64,000 bases of DNA, taken from assembly GCA_002946415.1 (NCBI GenBank), contig NJPS01000073.1, positions 310,001 through 374,000 of the forward strand, in the 5' to 3' direction. This document shows positions 38,615 through 53,000 of this stretch, one piece after another; the first letter of the stretch is position 1, and every line of letters begins with the position of its first letter. Origin of the DNA: Rutstroemia sp. NJR-2017a BVV2 (taxonomy: Eukaryota; Ascomycota; Leotiomycetes; Helotiales; Rutstroemiaceae). The notes under the pieces are model-generated. The model saw only the letters and a list, made by a program, of their open reading frames with translations, was not told the DNA's origin and did no database searches. A program made the position numbers and the translations under genes.

Positions 38615-41600
38615 TATAGTAGTGATAGAAGGAAATTGGAAATCTTTCTTTTATAGTTAGAAATATATTTTAAGTTCAATATTGATAAATTCGATATCCG
38701 AGATATTAAAAGTCTCTAGATTATCTTTTATCTAAGAGACGAAATAGTTAAATAGATTGAATCTTTTCTATCTAACTATTTCGAGAATAACTATAATCTA
38801 GCTATAATAATAGTAATTACTATAATTATATTCGCAAACTATAAAGGATTTCGTAAGGAGATTAAACAAGTATTCGGGGATATCGATATTATAAGAACTA
38901 TAGAATAATAACTTTTTAGTTTATAACAAACCAGATCTATAATCAACTATATAATAGAATTCCGAAAATATAGAAATCAAACCAATTGGAGAATAGTAAT
39001 ATTACTTAGTTATTATATAAAAGGACTAAAGAGAAATATCAAACTTGAACTATTCTGGAAAGATCTGATTGATAATATAAATAATCTAATTAAAGAAACT
39101 ATTTATATCGATAACAGAGATTACAAGTTTCAAAAGAAAATATATTTTAGTAATATAGATTAATACCTTCAATAATATCGATAAAACGAGAAAAGATTAA
39201 GGTTTTCTAAGAAATAATATACTAGAGAAAAAACTTATAGTAATTCTATATAATTAGATATAATAAGTTCAAAAAACAACCTTTCTTAGAATAAACAAAA
39301 CTATCGATAAAAGTAGAAACTTTATTTCGAATATAGATTCTCAGGATACTAAGTAAAAGATTACTAAAAGAAGTTTCAAAGAATAAAATCTAAGTAAATT
39401 AACTAGAAAAGAAAGAAATAGTTCAAATCTATAGTAAAATAAGATAGTAGCTAGACTATATCTAGATACTAATTAAATATAATAAGTAGTTATCGGACTA
39501 CTCAAGAAACAAATTATATATAACTAATATAGATTATCTACTATAAAGATTCTTACCTAATTTATAAAGTAGATAAAAAGAGAGTAGATTGGTATCTAAA
39601 AAAGCCTAATAATAAGAAAATTACTATTTAAGATAAACCTCCAAAATAGGGAGAAATATAGTTCCTAGAAAAAATCAGTTATTATAAAACTAGATCTTAG
39701 AAATAAAAGGAATTTATAAGTTTACTAAACAATAACGGACTTTAGAATAATTCTCGGAATATCCGAGATCAACTAATTATAAATCGCTATTATAAGTTAG
39801 AACTTGAAATCAGTTTTACCAAGGTATAGAGAGAAACTCGAACTTATTAGGAGTTTAGAGAGTTTCAATAATATAATTTACTAAGTAATAAGAAGGTTTG
39901 AGAAGTTATTTACTAATATAGTTACAAGAACTAGCAAAATATACTATTACAGAAATTAATTTAACTATAAAAGATAGTATTATAGATCTTTAGATACAAA
40001 GTATCTACCAAATATATCAATATTCCTATTAGATAAATCCTTAAAATAAAGACCAGAACAAATCTAAATATAATCTAGGAAGATATAATCGATATCTAGA
40101 AAAGGTTTTTTGATTTTATAAAAGATAATAAACCTAGAATCATAAATCGAAACTAGAAAAGAATTAATCAGAAATAACTTATCGAAGATATAAGTAAAGA
40201 ACTAGTTAGAAAGCTTAAGGTTATTCTAAGGTTAAAACAGATCTTTTACGAAATATATATAAACAGATACTTACTTCGAATAATAATAGACTTGAGAGCA
40301 ATAGAAAATTTTATAGTACTAGAAACTATAGTATTAGCGAAATTACAAACTCTCGAGAAACCAGTTTTATATAAACTCTATTTTGCTAATAGGTAATTAG
40401 CTAAAAGGGATAGATTGATTTAGTATAAAATATAAGAATTTGAAATATAACTAGAATAGTATTCTAAGTAAATAAAAATGGATTTGGTCTTACTAAGAGA
40501 ATACCAAATAATTTTGGGAATATTATAGCTAAAGAGTTATAATTTATATATCGACTAGGTTATAATAACTATATAATATAATAAATACAAGTATAAGACA
40601 AAACTTATATAAAGTCTCGCAAAACTAATACTCGATTAAGAACTGAAAGTAATATATTTACTAAAGATAGATATCTTAACCTAGGATCCTCTACTAAAGG
40701 ATATATTAGTATAGTACTAGAAATATATCGAGATCTTCAAAGAAAGACCTTATAAGGATATCTTACTAAAGTATCAACTTTAGGATTATAAGATAAAATT
40801 GGAAGAAGAAAAGAAATTACTATTTTTACTAATTATACTACTATTAGAGAAGAAATTCGGATTACTTCGCGAATACCTTAATAAGAATTTAGTAAAAAGA
40901 TTTATCAAGAAATCTTCTTTATCTATAGAAATACCAATTTTCTTTATATCAAAGAAAGGAGATAAGAAAGATAAACTAGTTATTAACTACTATAAGCTTA
41001 ATATTATTATTATTAAAGATCAATATCTATTGTTATTAGCTAGTAAGTTATAAGATCGAATTAGGAAAGCCAAATATTTTATTAAGTTGGATCAATATAT
41101 AGAATTCAATCTAATCCAAATTAAGAAAGGAGATAAATAGAAAACAGTATTTTATATATAATATAAATATTACAAATACTAGATTATACTTTTTGGGCTT
41201 ATCAATATACCAATAATATATATATATTTGGTTAACAACTTACTAAGAAAATATCTCGATAATTACTATATAATATATCTAGATAATATCTTGATCTTCA
41301 CTAAGACCTTTGAAGAATATATCAAAATTATATAAGAAATATTATAAGTTTTGATAGATATAGATATCTTACTTAAACCTTCGAAATATAAATTCTATAT
41401 TATTAGAACTAAATTCTTAGAATATATTATTGGGACTTACAGATTTGAGATAAGTTTAGGAAAAGTAAAAGAAGTTTTAGAATAGATATAATCTACTATA
41501 GTTAAAAAAATATAATCGTTTTTGGGATTTGCAAATTTCTATAAGTAATTTATCAAAAATTATTCGAAAATTATAATACTACTTATAGAGTTAACTAAGA

Positions 41601-43620
41601 AGAATTATAAATATAAATAAAATAGTATAATACAAGAAGTATTTGATACTCTCAAATAAATCTTTATACAAATACTAGTTCTTATTATATTTGATCCGGA
41701 ACTACTAATCACTATTGAGATAGATATATTAGATTATATATTAGATATAGTCCTTAGTTAACTAGATAAGAACAAGAAGCTATAACTAATAGTATATTAC
41801 TTAAGAAAGCTATAGTTAATAGAACTGAACTACAAAATATATAATAAAAAGCTATTTACTATTATCGATATTTTTAGAGAATAGAGAGTTTACCTTAAAG
41901 GATCTAAATATATAGTCTAGATTTACTTAGATTATAAGAATTTGATATATTTTATAATAACCAAAGTTCTAAATAGATAATAGATATAATAGATAAAAAT
42001 ACTAGCTATATATGATTTCAAGATACTATATATCAAAGAAAACAAAAATATTAGAACCAATATACTTAATAAGAAACTGGAATACTTAGAGAATAAGATA
42101 TATAAATTGTATACTATATTTTGCTAGAACGGAGATTTGTTGATATTCAATTTAGCCTAATTAGTTATAATAATATCACTTTGTAATAACTATTTGGAGA
42201 AACAAATATAAGGGTACTATAGAAATGATTTTACTACGAAATAAGTATTAGAATAATTAGGCGAAGAATTTATAATCAAAAATAAAGTTATATATTTTTA
42301 TAAGAAGATATATATTCTTTCGATCTTGGCAAAACAATTTACTCAAGAATAATATAAGCTTCTAGTTTATAGATATCAAGAAATTATCAAGATATTTACA
42401 AAGATCAAAACAAACTTATATTTCCTATAAATAAAGAAGATAATTAAGAAAGTTATCGGAAACTATAATATCTATATATAGAATAAGACTTTATAATATA
42501 CTCTATATAACTAGCTCAAAACTCTAGATATATCTACTTAGTTATAGAAGTTCATTATATAGAACTTTGTAGTTAAACTACTATCCTTAAAGAATCTAAT
42601 AATAGAAATAATATATAACTCTATTCTAATTATAGTAGATCGATTAACAAAGTTTGGATATATGATTCTATATAAAGAGAACAATATAGTTGAGAATTTA
42701 GTCTATATATTTCTAAAAATAGTAACTAGTATATATAGGGTATCTATCGAAATCATCTCGGACCGAAATAAACTCTTTATCTCGAAATTCTAGTAGATAT
42801 TTATAGTTTTACTAGGAATTAAAAGAAAGCTCTTAATAGTATTCTATTTACAAATAGATAATTAGATGGAATAGTTGAACTAGATTATAGAATAATATTT
42901 AAGATATTATATCAATTATAGATAAGATAATTAGATAAAACTACTACTACTTATATAGTTCACTTATAATATTATAGAGATAGCTATTACAAATATAATA
43001 CTAGTATATACCAATTTTGGCTTCGAACCCAAAATATATAATATACAGTTACCAGATATAGCAAAATCAGATATAATAATAACGAAAATAGAAAATCTTA
43101 GAAATCTATATAAATAATTATCACTTGATATTAAGTTTATAGTATAATAAATAGTATACTACTATAATATAAAGTATAATATAGAATTAATACTTAAGAA
43201 AAAGAATAAAGTTTATTTCCTTAAATGAAATATCAATACAAAAAGATTAAATAATAAACTAGATTACAAGAAACTAAGATTCTTCAAAATCGTTGAAATA
43301 GTTAAACTAATTAACTATTATTTCGAATTACCAAAAACAATGAATATATACTTAGTATTTTATATTTCATTTCTAGAACTAATACTATTAGAAATACCAA
43401 ATATACTCTATATTGAAATTGAACTAATTAATCTAAATACCAAATATAAAATTGAAGAGATACTAGATCAAAAGTATATTAGAAGAAAACTTTATTACTT
43501 GATTAAATAAAAAGAATATCTATATTCGGAAAATATATAGAAACTAATCAAGAATTTGAATTATCTATAAAATTTGGAGAAATTCTATCTAAGGAACTCT
43601 TGGTTTCTAATTAGATAGCT
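38615..43620 (+). pseudogene. gag-pol relic of C1
   Basis: Gag resumes at 38615 after the C2 insertion and runs to about 39450. The decayed protease is near 40280-40390. RT covers about 40795-41430; the open stretch 40799-41053 contains the INYYKLN and KDQY segments, and the YxDD box near 41275 reads YLDN. RNase H is at about 41600-42000 and integrase at about 42400-43150. The chromodomain starts near 43449 (IEEILDQKY). It carries more mutations than C2, including the lost catalytic Asp. Confidence 0.78.
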
Positions 43621-44211
43621 AATTTAGAATTACTTATTAGAGAAAGTTCGAAGATCGAAGAATTAATCTCAAAAGAACTAGATATCTAAGGAACTTATTT
43701 AGTTTATTTAGCTTATTTCTTTTCTAATCTCTTTTTCTCTTTAAACTTCTTTAATATATTTATTATATATAGATTATATTATAATATTTTTCTAGCTTTT
43801 TCCTTCAGCTTTTGCTATTGTTTCTTTAAATAAAGAATCTTTATTATAGTTTTTTTCTCCTCGATCTCTAAATAAACCTCTTTATATTATACTACTATCT
43901 AAGAAAAAACAAAGATTCCAAATATATTACAAGAATTATAATCAATATTTTTAGTATATTCTCTATAATAATCTATTCTAGAAAGAATATAATATTTTAA
44001 GTTCTTCTTAGAACAACGAAAATATTTTACTAATATTATCTTTCTTTTTTCTTTTATCTGAAGATAAATTAAATAACAACTTTTTGAAAATTTAGATAAT
44101 TTCTTAGATATAATAAAAAAAAGAAGAGCAAGATATTTATCAGAAACCCAAATAGATACTCTATACTATTATAATAAGTATCAGGATAATATTAAACTAG
44201 AAAGGGGATAG

Positions 44212-44761
44212 TATTATAATATATTTAGAATAAGAGCTTAAGGACTTTAAACTCAGAAGATAGCTAATTACTATTTAGTAGAGTCAAACCGTTATACAAA
44301 GATTATATAATAAAGTAGAATCTAGGTATCTATACTTATAATATAAAGATAGAAAAAAGATATTTATAATTATCAGTATATCTTTGTAAGGAACGGTATT
44401 ATAGAAATAAAATGCTTAAGAATAGATAGATATCAGAATAATTAATAGTATCTTTAGTAAAACCTTAGGCTAGAATTATATAATATCCTAGTAGCTCTTA
44501 GTAGTTCTAGTAGTAGGAATTGATAGAACTAATAAGATAGTAGAGAACAAAGATCTATATAACTAGATAGTTTTCCTTAGTATATAGAGCTTCGTACTTA
44601 ATAATAATTACTACTTATTTATTTACTATTATAATTACAATCGATTCTCTATATAATTGTTATCAATAATAAACCTATAATAGTACTATTAGTTGTTATA
44701 ATCTCTAGTACTCGAGATCCTAACTACTTCTATATAACTCAGAAGATAAATATTTATAATA
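44212..44761 (+). repeat. 3' LTR of C1 (550 bp)
   Basis: It starts TATTATAATA after the purine tract agaaaggggatag and ends TTTATAATA. It is followed by the second TTATT. Confidence 0.9.
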
Positions 44762-45989
44762 TTATTATCGATTATCTAAGTAAATAAATTATTATTATTT
44801 CTTACTATAAAACTATCGATATATATAAATAAACTAAGCTATACTTGATATATATTTACTGATACTATAGTTTATCAATTACTATATTATTAAATTATAA
44901 CTCTTAATTTATCTCCTCTTTTTAGAAAGAATTCAATAATATCTTAGATATAAATACTAAACTCTCTATTATAAACTATTTATAAATAGATAGCTAGATA
45001 GAGATTTATAATTAATATCTATAAAAATATTTGAGATTCTTTATTAACTACTATCAAGATAATTAATCGAAATACCTTTTTATAATAGATTATATCTAAT
45101 TAATACTTCTATATTCGTTATTTAGAAATCTTTTATCTTTTGAAATATTTTATAGATATATTTCTAAAACTCTATAAAACTAGTAAATAGATTACTTTAT
45201 AGTTGATAACCTTAATATAGATAATATTTATATTTATATCTACTATAATCACGAAGTACTTAAATATATATATTCTACTATATAGAAAATATAAAACTAT
45301 ATATCTAAAGTAGTTAATATATATCGAAGATCTATTAATTTCGATATAGACAATTATATATAGTTGGATATATAATATTTCCTGATATAATAATTATCAA
45401 AAAAGCTTAATTATCTTATAAATAAATACTTCAAAGTATTTAAGAAAATAGATTATTTATTCTATTTAGAACTATTTAATATAATATATATCTATAATAT
45501 ATTCCTAGTAGATAAATTATATAAAGTTGCTAATAATCTATTATCTAGTTAGTATAATAAATCCTTATTACTACTTAATATTTCAAGTATTAATAAATAT
45601 AAAGTTGATAAAGTATTTACTTATAGAAAATATTATAGATCTCTAAAATACTATATTTCTTAATTCAACTATAATATTAATCTAATCTAATATAAAACTT
45701 CTGATTTGAAAATAGTATTATATAAACTATATAACTTTTATTTAAAGAATCCAATACTTTCTAATTTATCTATCTTTCTATCTAAATAGCTATAATTATT
45801 CTAAGATAAAGAAGAGAATTATAACTATATAGATAGTAATTATCTAATAATACTAATTCAAAGATATATATTTTTTAGTTTATTTCTTTAATATATTCCT
45901 TATCTTATATTTATTTAACTAATACTAATTATTAGCTTTTAGCTAAAATAATAGTACTTGAAGATAAGTTTATTTGGAAAGAAGGATAG

Positions 45990-46203
45990 TATAACGAATT
46001 TTATAATTATAGTTTAGAGCTAGTTCTCTATCTAAAGTTTATTTAGTTAAACTCTTTATCTAAACCGCTATAGTATTAGTATACTATATACTCTATATAT
46101 AATCAACTTTCTGTATTTAAACTTTTTAAACTTTATAACTTTTTTAGTTCTTTAGTTGTTAATTCTAAAACTAAATCTATTCTATTATTAAAGATTCATT
46201 ATA
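45990..46203 (+). repeat. 3' LTR of D (214 bp)
   Basis: Same length and ends as the 5' LTR. The upstream purine tract reads tggaaagaaggatag. The sequence after it (ATTAT) does not repeat the 5' flank (GAAAT). Confidence 0.86.
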
Positions 46204-47032
46204 ATTATTTGAAGAAATTAATTTATAAATTGAAAACTCTATTATAATTTATTATAATAATATATAAATAATCTAATTAATTATAAAGATAAATAAATAA
46301 ATCTTAACAAAACTCCAATATATTAATATTTAGAATATATAGTTGAAATAGAAATATAAAAAGAAAAACTTTAATATTACTTATTTCTTTATTAATAATA
46401 TATTAGTAGATAAATTAATTAAGAATCTAATTAGATAAAACTTCGAATATTTCGAAATATTATTTATTTATTTATTTATTTATTTCTAACCTACTAAATA
46501 ATATATATAGTATTAGTTATAAGAAAGCTTAATCTAATTAATTATATTAGTAAAATCTCTTTAGATAAAATTATTAATTATATTACTTTATATTTCTTAT
46601 TTTTATATATTTACTCTATTTTTATTCTTTATAGTTATACTATTTAGTTATTCTTTAATCTTATTATTTATATTATAGCTAGTTAGTAAATCTAAAATAC
46701 TTGAATTATTTATTCTAGATTAATTATTTAACTATTTACTATATTTATTCTAAATTATTAAGTAATTTAATAATAGTTATTTCTCTTTATTATTATTTTC
46801 TTATTTACTCGATATTATAATATAGAAAGATATACTTAATTATTTCTATATTAATATAATAATATATATAAACTAGAGATTTATAACTTAGTATTCTTTA
46901 TATATTTAGAAAGTATATATAGCTTATTTACTTTATTTTATTTTAGATAAATATTATATTCTCTATTTTACTAAATTCTTTATATAGTTTGAATTTATTT
47001 TTATCTAATATTGAACTTTTTACTATTATACT
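46204..47032 (-). pseudogene. LINE ORF2 C-terminal end and 3' tail, minus strand (split by D-prime)
   Basis: The reverse complement of about 46480-47032 aligns clearly by eye with the plus-strand segment 58440-58985. That segment encodes a decayed C-terminal RNase-H-flanking region of a Tad1-like LINE. Both copies end in an AAAT-type repeat; here it is a TTTA run on the plus strand at about 46461-46485, as expected for a LINE 3' tail. The element continues on the far side of D-prime at 53375. The part 46204-46460 lies beyond the tail and holds nothing I recognise. Confidence 0.5.
46461..46485. repeat. TTTA tandem run (LINE 3' tail on minus strand)
   Basis: About six units of TTTA. On the minus strand this is an AAAT tail directly after the LINE homology ends; the plus-strand copy has a similar shorter tail at 58967-58984. 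Confidence 0.6.
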
Positions 47033-47246
47033 TATAATGAATTTTTAATAATAGAATAGATTTAGCTTTAGAATTAATAACTAAAGAACTAAGAAAGCTA
47101 TAGAACTTAAAGAGTTTAAATATAGAAAATTGATTATATATAGAGTATATAGTATACTAATATTATAGCAGTTTAGATAGAGAGTTTGATTAAGTAAGTT
47201 TTAGATAGAAAACTAATTCCAGACTATAATCATAAAGTTTATTATA
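47033..47246 (-). repeat. 3' LTR of D-prime (214 bp)
   Basis: The left end of D-prime. The purine tract lies just inside, seen as ctattcttttcttc on the plus strand at 47247-47260. The length matches the other three D LTRs. Confidence 0.9.
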
Positions 47247-47439
47247 CTATTCTTTTCTTCAAATAAGTTTATTCTCGAGTATTATTATTTTAACTAAAGA
47301 TTGATAATTAGTATTAGTTAAATAAATATAAAGTAAAGAATATATTAAAGAAATAAGCTAAAGAATATATATCTTTAAACTAGTATTATTAGATAATTAT
47401 TATCTATATAATTATAATTCTCTTCTCTATTCTAGAATA

Positions 47440-50400
47440 GTTATAGCTATTTAGATAAAAAGGTAAATAGACTAGGAAGTATTAGATTCTCTAAGTAGAA
47501 GTTATATAACTTATATAATACTATTTTCAAATTAGAAGTTTTATACTAGATCAGATTAGTATTATAATTAAACTAGAAAATATAATATTCTAGAGATCTA
47601 TAATATTTTCTATAAATAAGTACTTTATCGACTTTGTATTTATCAATATTTATAATATTAAATAATAGTAGAAATTTATTATATTAATTAGATAATAGAT
47701 TATCAATAGCTTTATATAATTTATCTATTAGGAATATATTATAGATATATATTATATCAGATAGTTCTAAATAAAATAAATAATCTATTTTCTCAAGTAT
47801 CTTAAAGTATCTATTTATAAGATAATTAAGCTTTCTTGATAGTTACTATATCGAGAGATATTATATATCTAGTTATATATAATTACCTATATAGAAATTA
47901 ATAGATCTTCGATATATATTAGCTATTTTAGATATATAGTCTTATATTCTCTATATAGTAGAGTATATATATTCAAGTACTTTATAGTTATAATAGATAT
48001 AAATATAGATATTATTTATATTAAGATTATCAATTATAAAGTAGTTTGCTTATTAGCTTTATAAAGCTTTAGAAATATATTTATAAAGTACTTCAAAAGA
48101 TAGGAAATCTCTAAATAATAAATATAGAAATATTAATTAAATATAGTTTATTATAAAAAGGTATTTCAATTAATTATCTTGATAGTAACTGATGAAAGGT
48201 CTTAAATACTTTTGTAAATACTGATTATAAATCTTTATCTAACTATCTATTTATAAGTAGTTTATAGTAAAAAGTTTAGTATCTATATCTAGAATATTAT
48301 TGAATTCCTTCTAGAAAAAAGAGATAAATTAAGGATTACAATCTAATAATATAATAGTTGGTAGATTATAGTATTGGTAAATATATATTAAATATAGTTT
48401 AGCTTAGTTATATATATCGATGGTTTTATAATAAGGAATAGTAATAACTTGTTTACTTAGATAATCGATAATAACTAATATATTATCGAATCTATATTTA
48501 TTTTTATTGAAGCTATAGTAGTCTATAGTAATATATTTCCAAATATATATAAGGATTAATAGAGGATATAATAAATCAAGTATTTTATCTCTTAGTACTA
48601 AACTACGATAGTAGATATAACAATTATATATATAAGTAATAATATTATCTTAAAGATTATACTAATAATACTAATAGATAAATAGTAAGATAATTTTTCA
48701 AATACTAGAATATATAGTTATTATAGAGTTGTGGACTTTGCAAATTAGAAAGATATATAAATTAGCTATATTAGAGATAACTAAATAACCTTTATAAAGT
48801 AATAAGTTATTTTGTATAGAAAACTTAACTTAGTTAATAATCGATATAATTCTTAAAGATTATAAACTTTTTATTTCTTGGTTTACTTATAAAATATATA
48901 TAATAAAAGTAAGTTGATTTGGTATATTATAAAGTTCAGATAGTTAGAAGTTAGTTTTGTAAAAGTAGATATATATTTAAGTAATAATTATCTAACAATC
49001 CAATTACTCTTTCTTTAATAATTATTATACTTTTTTCTCCTTTTTAGTTTTATTCTAGAAATCCAATTTATCTATTTTATAAATTAAAGTATTAGTTAGA
49101 GGATTCTACTTTCCGAAGTAGTATATAATCAAGAAATAGTAATCAATAAATAATTTAGTTTAATATACTTGATAAATATTAAGAAATTTAGTTAATATAA
49201 AGTATTCTAATATTTTATAATTAGTATAGATATATATCTAGTAAGAAATACTAGTTAGCTCGATATACTAGTTTGCGAATAATTTAATAATAACTAGTAT
49301 TTCCTTATTATATATCTTATAATTAAGTTCTGCTATTTGTATAGTTTTTGAGAAATAAATAATAAATAAATAGTTATCTCTATATTTCTATAAAAGTATA
49401 TTAGCTATAACTTTATTTGATATATCGGTTTCAAATATATAAAAGAATATATAATTATAGTATTTAAGTAAAGAAACTAAAGTTAATATCTTTTTTAGTA
49501 TATTGAATACTTATTGATAGTTTTCATTGAAGTCAATATAAGTTCTGGTTTTTATCAGATTAATTAAAGATTTTGCAATCAAGTTAAAATTATAGATAAA
49601 CTAGTAATAAAAGTTATAGAAATCTAAGAAAAATTAAATATCTTTTATAATACTAGAGTATTGCTATTTTCGTATAATAATAACTTTTTCTAGATTTATT
49701 TCAATACCTTTAATAAAGATAATAAATTCTAAATACCTTATCTATTTAATATCGAATTTATACTTCTTTATATCGGTTTGGAGATTAGTATCTTAAAGAT
49801 ATTATAGAACTAACTTTATATATATTATATATTCTAGTTTGTTCTTAAAGTAAATTAGAATATTATCTAAATAAATAATATAGAATATATCTAGATAATC
49901 GAAAAATATATTATTTATATAATACTAATAGATTATAAAGTTATTTGTTAATCCGAAAAATATAACTTTATATTTATATATTCTATAGTATATCCGAAAA
50001 GTAATATACTTTTCCGAAATAGAATCTATTTAAATATAATAGAAGGTTTAGTAGATATCTAGCTTAGTAAAGATCTTTATATTTATAATACTAATAAGTA
50101 TTTCGTTAATTAGAGATAATAGATATCGATCTTTATAGATAAAGATATTAAATATCCAGAAATCAATATAGAAATATAGTTTATCTATAGATTTCTTGAT
50201 AAAGAAAATAGAGATTATAAATAATATTTAGCTAGATTTAATAAAATCTTTTAATAGATTCTCTATAAGATACTTCTTGATAATTTCAAGTTTTTCAAAT
50301 AATATTTTATAAAGTAGGTTATATTTCAATACTTTCTTATTATTATTCTCTAAATAGATTTTATAATTATAGAGATAGTAAGATAATAGAATATCTAATT

Positions 50401-53000
50401 CAATTTTAGAGAAAATATAGATATAGTTAGTATATTTATTAGAGAATAGTAGCTTGATAATATCTATTTATAGTAATATATATATTATATCTTATCTAAA
50501 TCGAGAGAAGAGAAACTAAATTATAAAGATTATTTTCTATTATTCTTTATTCTAGATATCTCGATATTGATTAATTAGATTATCTAATTCTTGCAAAATT
50601 ATAGTAAATAGTTTATAATTACTATATTTCTTATAGATAGTATTTAAAATAGTATCCGAGATAATATAAATTTCAATAGTAAAGAGCTTATATATAATAA
50701 GAGGTATCTAGAAAGGTTTTAGAGAATATTTAGAAACTAGAGAAGATAATATTTCTACTATTCTTAATTTCTTTTCTATTTTAGTAGTATTTAGCTTTAC
50801 TAACTTCTTATAGAATAACCTAATATTAATTAGAATTACTTTAGTTATATTAGAATTCAACTTACTAGATAGAATAAAATCGGAAAAGATAGAATCTGAT
50901 TTCAATTTAAATAAGTACTTTTCGGTTAGTTTATAAAATAGAATAATTATATTAATTATTTCAGTCTAAATTAGAAAATATTTCTTCTTTTAGAATATAT
51001 CTAATTATCTATTTCTCCAATCAGTATCAGCTTAGTAAAAGTAGTTAATTATAGATTTATTATTATCTAGTTATACTTCGAAGTTGATAAAGTAATTAAA
51101 TATATAAAGTAGATCAGCTAGTTACTTAAGTTGGTAATATATATAATTTAGAAATATATAGTATTTAGTAAATTATTATCGTTCTAGGATAATATACTAG
51201 GATCCAAGATAGGTAATTAAAAAGAGAGTAAATAATTATATATAGCTATTAATTATAAAGTTAATTAAAATATAATATATAATCTCTTAGCTCTTAATAT
51301 TATTATAGCTTTTGATCTATAAAAGAGATTTCAAATACTTAAAAATAGATTTTAGAATAGAAGAAAGATATTTAAGAAAAGATATATTGATAAATACAAA
51401 ACTATTTATTTCTAAATTAATAAGAGCTTTGGATTGAAAAAAGAGGTTATTCTTTATTAAAGTATATAAGAATATTATATATTCTTCTTCTATTAAGATA
51501 GTAAAATCCAAATATCTTATATCTCTTAACTTATCTAGAAAGAAGTTTTTTACTAAATAATATCTTTTATCTAGTTTATCTTTTTATAAATTATATAAGC
51601 AATTATTTCTATTTTAGTTATAATAAAACCTTCTTAAATATTTATAAAGGTTTCTTGATCTTTATCTATCTCCAAATATTTAATTATATTTATAATATAA
51701 AGGATATAGGATCTAGTTCGATCTCTATTATAGTTATCTAAAAAGATAAAGTAGTATTATATATTACTTTATTGAAAAATAGAGATATTACAATAAAGAG
51801 TAAAGTATTATAGAATATTAATAGATACAGAAGTACTAAAATATAGGTTTATAGATATATATATATATAGAATATTAAGTTATTTTGTTTAGATAATTAA
51901 CTTGTTTTTATTTATAGTATAAGATCTATTTTACAATCTATAAATAGAGTTGCTAGTAAAGGTATCAGAATATATAATATTTATAATTTTAATTCCTACT
52001 TTATTTACTTCGAACTATTGGTAAATCTATATATTATCTTCAAAGAATTAGCTAGCTATATATCCTATATTTGTAGTATATTGGTAGAATTTAGTAACTT
52101 TAATAATTAGATCCTAGTAAAGGATATACTTATCTATAATATTTATAATAATAATAAGTAATATAAATTACTAGTAGAACTTGATAAAACTTAAATTATT
52201 TATACGAAATATATAATACTTATCAGCTATATACTATATTTCTGCTAGATCGGTCAAGAAAGTTATTACTAATTCGATAAGTTATATAGCTATTAAAGAG
52301 AAAGATTATTATAGATATAATTTTTCGAAGTATACTAATACTATATTCTATATCTACTTTAGAATATATTATTATCGGAAACTTTCGATTAGTAGTATAT
52401 ATTAGTAAATCTCGAGTTATTCTAATATAAGTACTTTCTATAAATTTAGTCTAATACTTATATTATTGTTTAGTTTATTATATAGATCTATTACTTTAGA
52501 ATAGTAAAGAGCTAAGCTAATCGATATAAACAAATTATAGATTTATATATAAAGTTGCTATTATATCTTATATATATTTGTTATATATAAGGTATCTTAG
52601 AAAAAATATATATATTCTTTTGTTAAAAGTACTAATATAATTTATTTAATTAATAGTTGAATATTTCTTAATCTATTAACTTCTCCAGAGAGTTCTTATA
52701 ACTACTTTATAAAGAAGATATTTTATTTTTCTAATATTAGTATATTTACTTAGTTGTTGGTATTCTTATTAGTAGCTTAGAAGATAGTAGTATTAGATAT
52801 TAAGTTTTGTATCTATTATTGAGAGAAAGTTCTATTTTGATCTTTACTATTATTATTATTATCTATATTAGTTTCTTCTTGGATATTGATATATTATCTA
52901 GAAGATAAAATATTACTAATAATAAAATAAGTATTAATCGAATACTTAAGGAATATTCTATTTATTGTTATTGTTATTACTAAATAGGAAGTATATTATA
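47440..53000 (-). pseudogene. gag-pol relic of D-prime
   Basis: Read on the minus strand. Gag lies at about 51700-53000. The protease relic is in the open stretch 51317-51511 (ALINLEINSFVF, catalytic Asp turned to Asn), and a linker open stretch is at 50708-50905. RT covers about 49500-50300, with the YxDD box near 49862-49875 reading YLDN. RNase H is at about 48950-49480 and integrase at about 48030-48900. A chromodomain-like segment lies at about 47470-47640. Domain order and spacing equal those of D. Confidence 0.77.

Larger units (their letters stand above)
30865..44761 (+). mobile_element. Element C1: chromovirus nested in D, itself interrupted by C2
   Basis: The 5' LTR is 30865-31414 and the 3' LTR 44212-44761, both 550 bp. 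The flanking duplication TTATT lies at 30860-30864 and 44762-44766, and D continues seamlessly across it. Removing C2 and one ATAAA leaves 6,944 bp. The leader is 31415-31661 and the body continues from 38615. It is a complete element of the same family as C2 and B, with gag, protease, RT, RNase H, integrase and chromodomain, all RIP-broken. Confidence 0.9.
26400..45800 (+). pseudogene. gag-pol relic of D (split by C1)
   Basis: The gag remnant lies at about 26400-27750 and the protease relic near 27905-27985 (LINLEINSFVF). RT covers about 29010-29690, with YLDN at 29461-29472, and RNase H about 29750-30250. Integrase runs from about 30500 to the C1 insertion at 30865 and continues from 44767 to about 45300. 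A chromodomain-like segment is at about 45590-45760. Frames are broken mostly by RIP-type stops; the minus-strand copy D-prime has different surviving stretches. Confidence 0.76.
25965..46203 (+). mobile_element. Element D: Ty3/Gypsy chromovirus, interrupted by C1
   Basis: It is bounded by 214-bp LTRs at 25965-26178 and 45990-46203. Removing C1 and one TTATT leaves exactly 6,337 bp, identical in length to the inverted copy D-prime at 47033-53369. It is a sister lineage of A (LTRs start TGTGACGA in both ancestral forms) with the same domain order and a chromodomain. The flanks are GAAAT on the left and ATTAT on the right, so no target duplication is visible, in contrast to C1, C2, B and D-prime. 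Confidence 0.88.
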
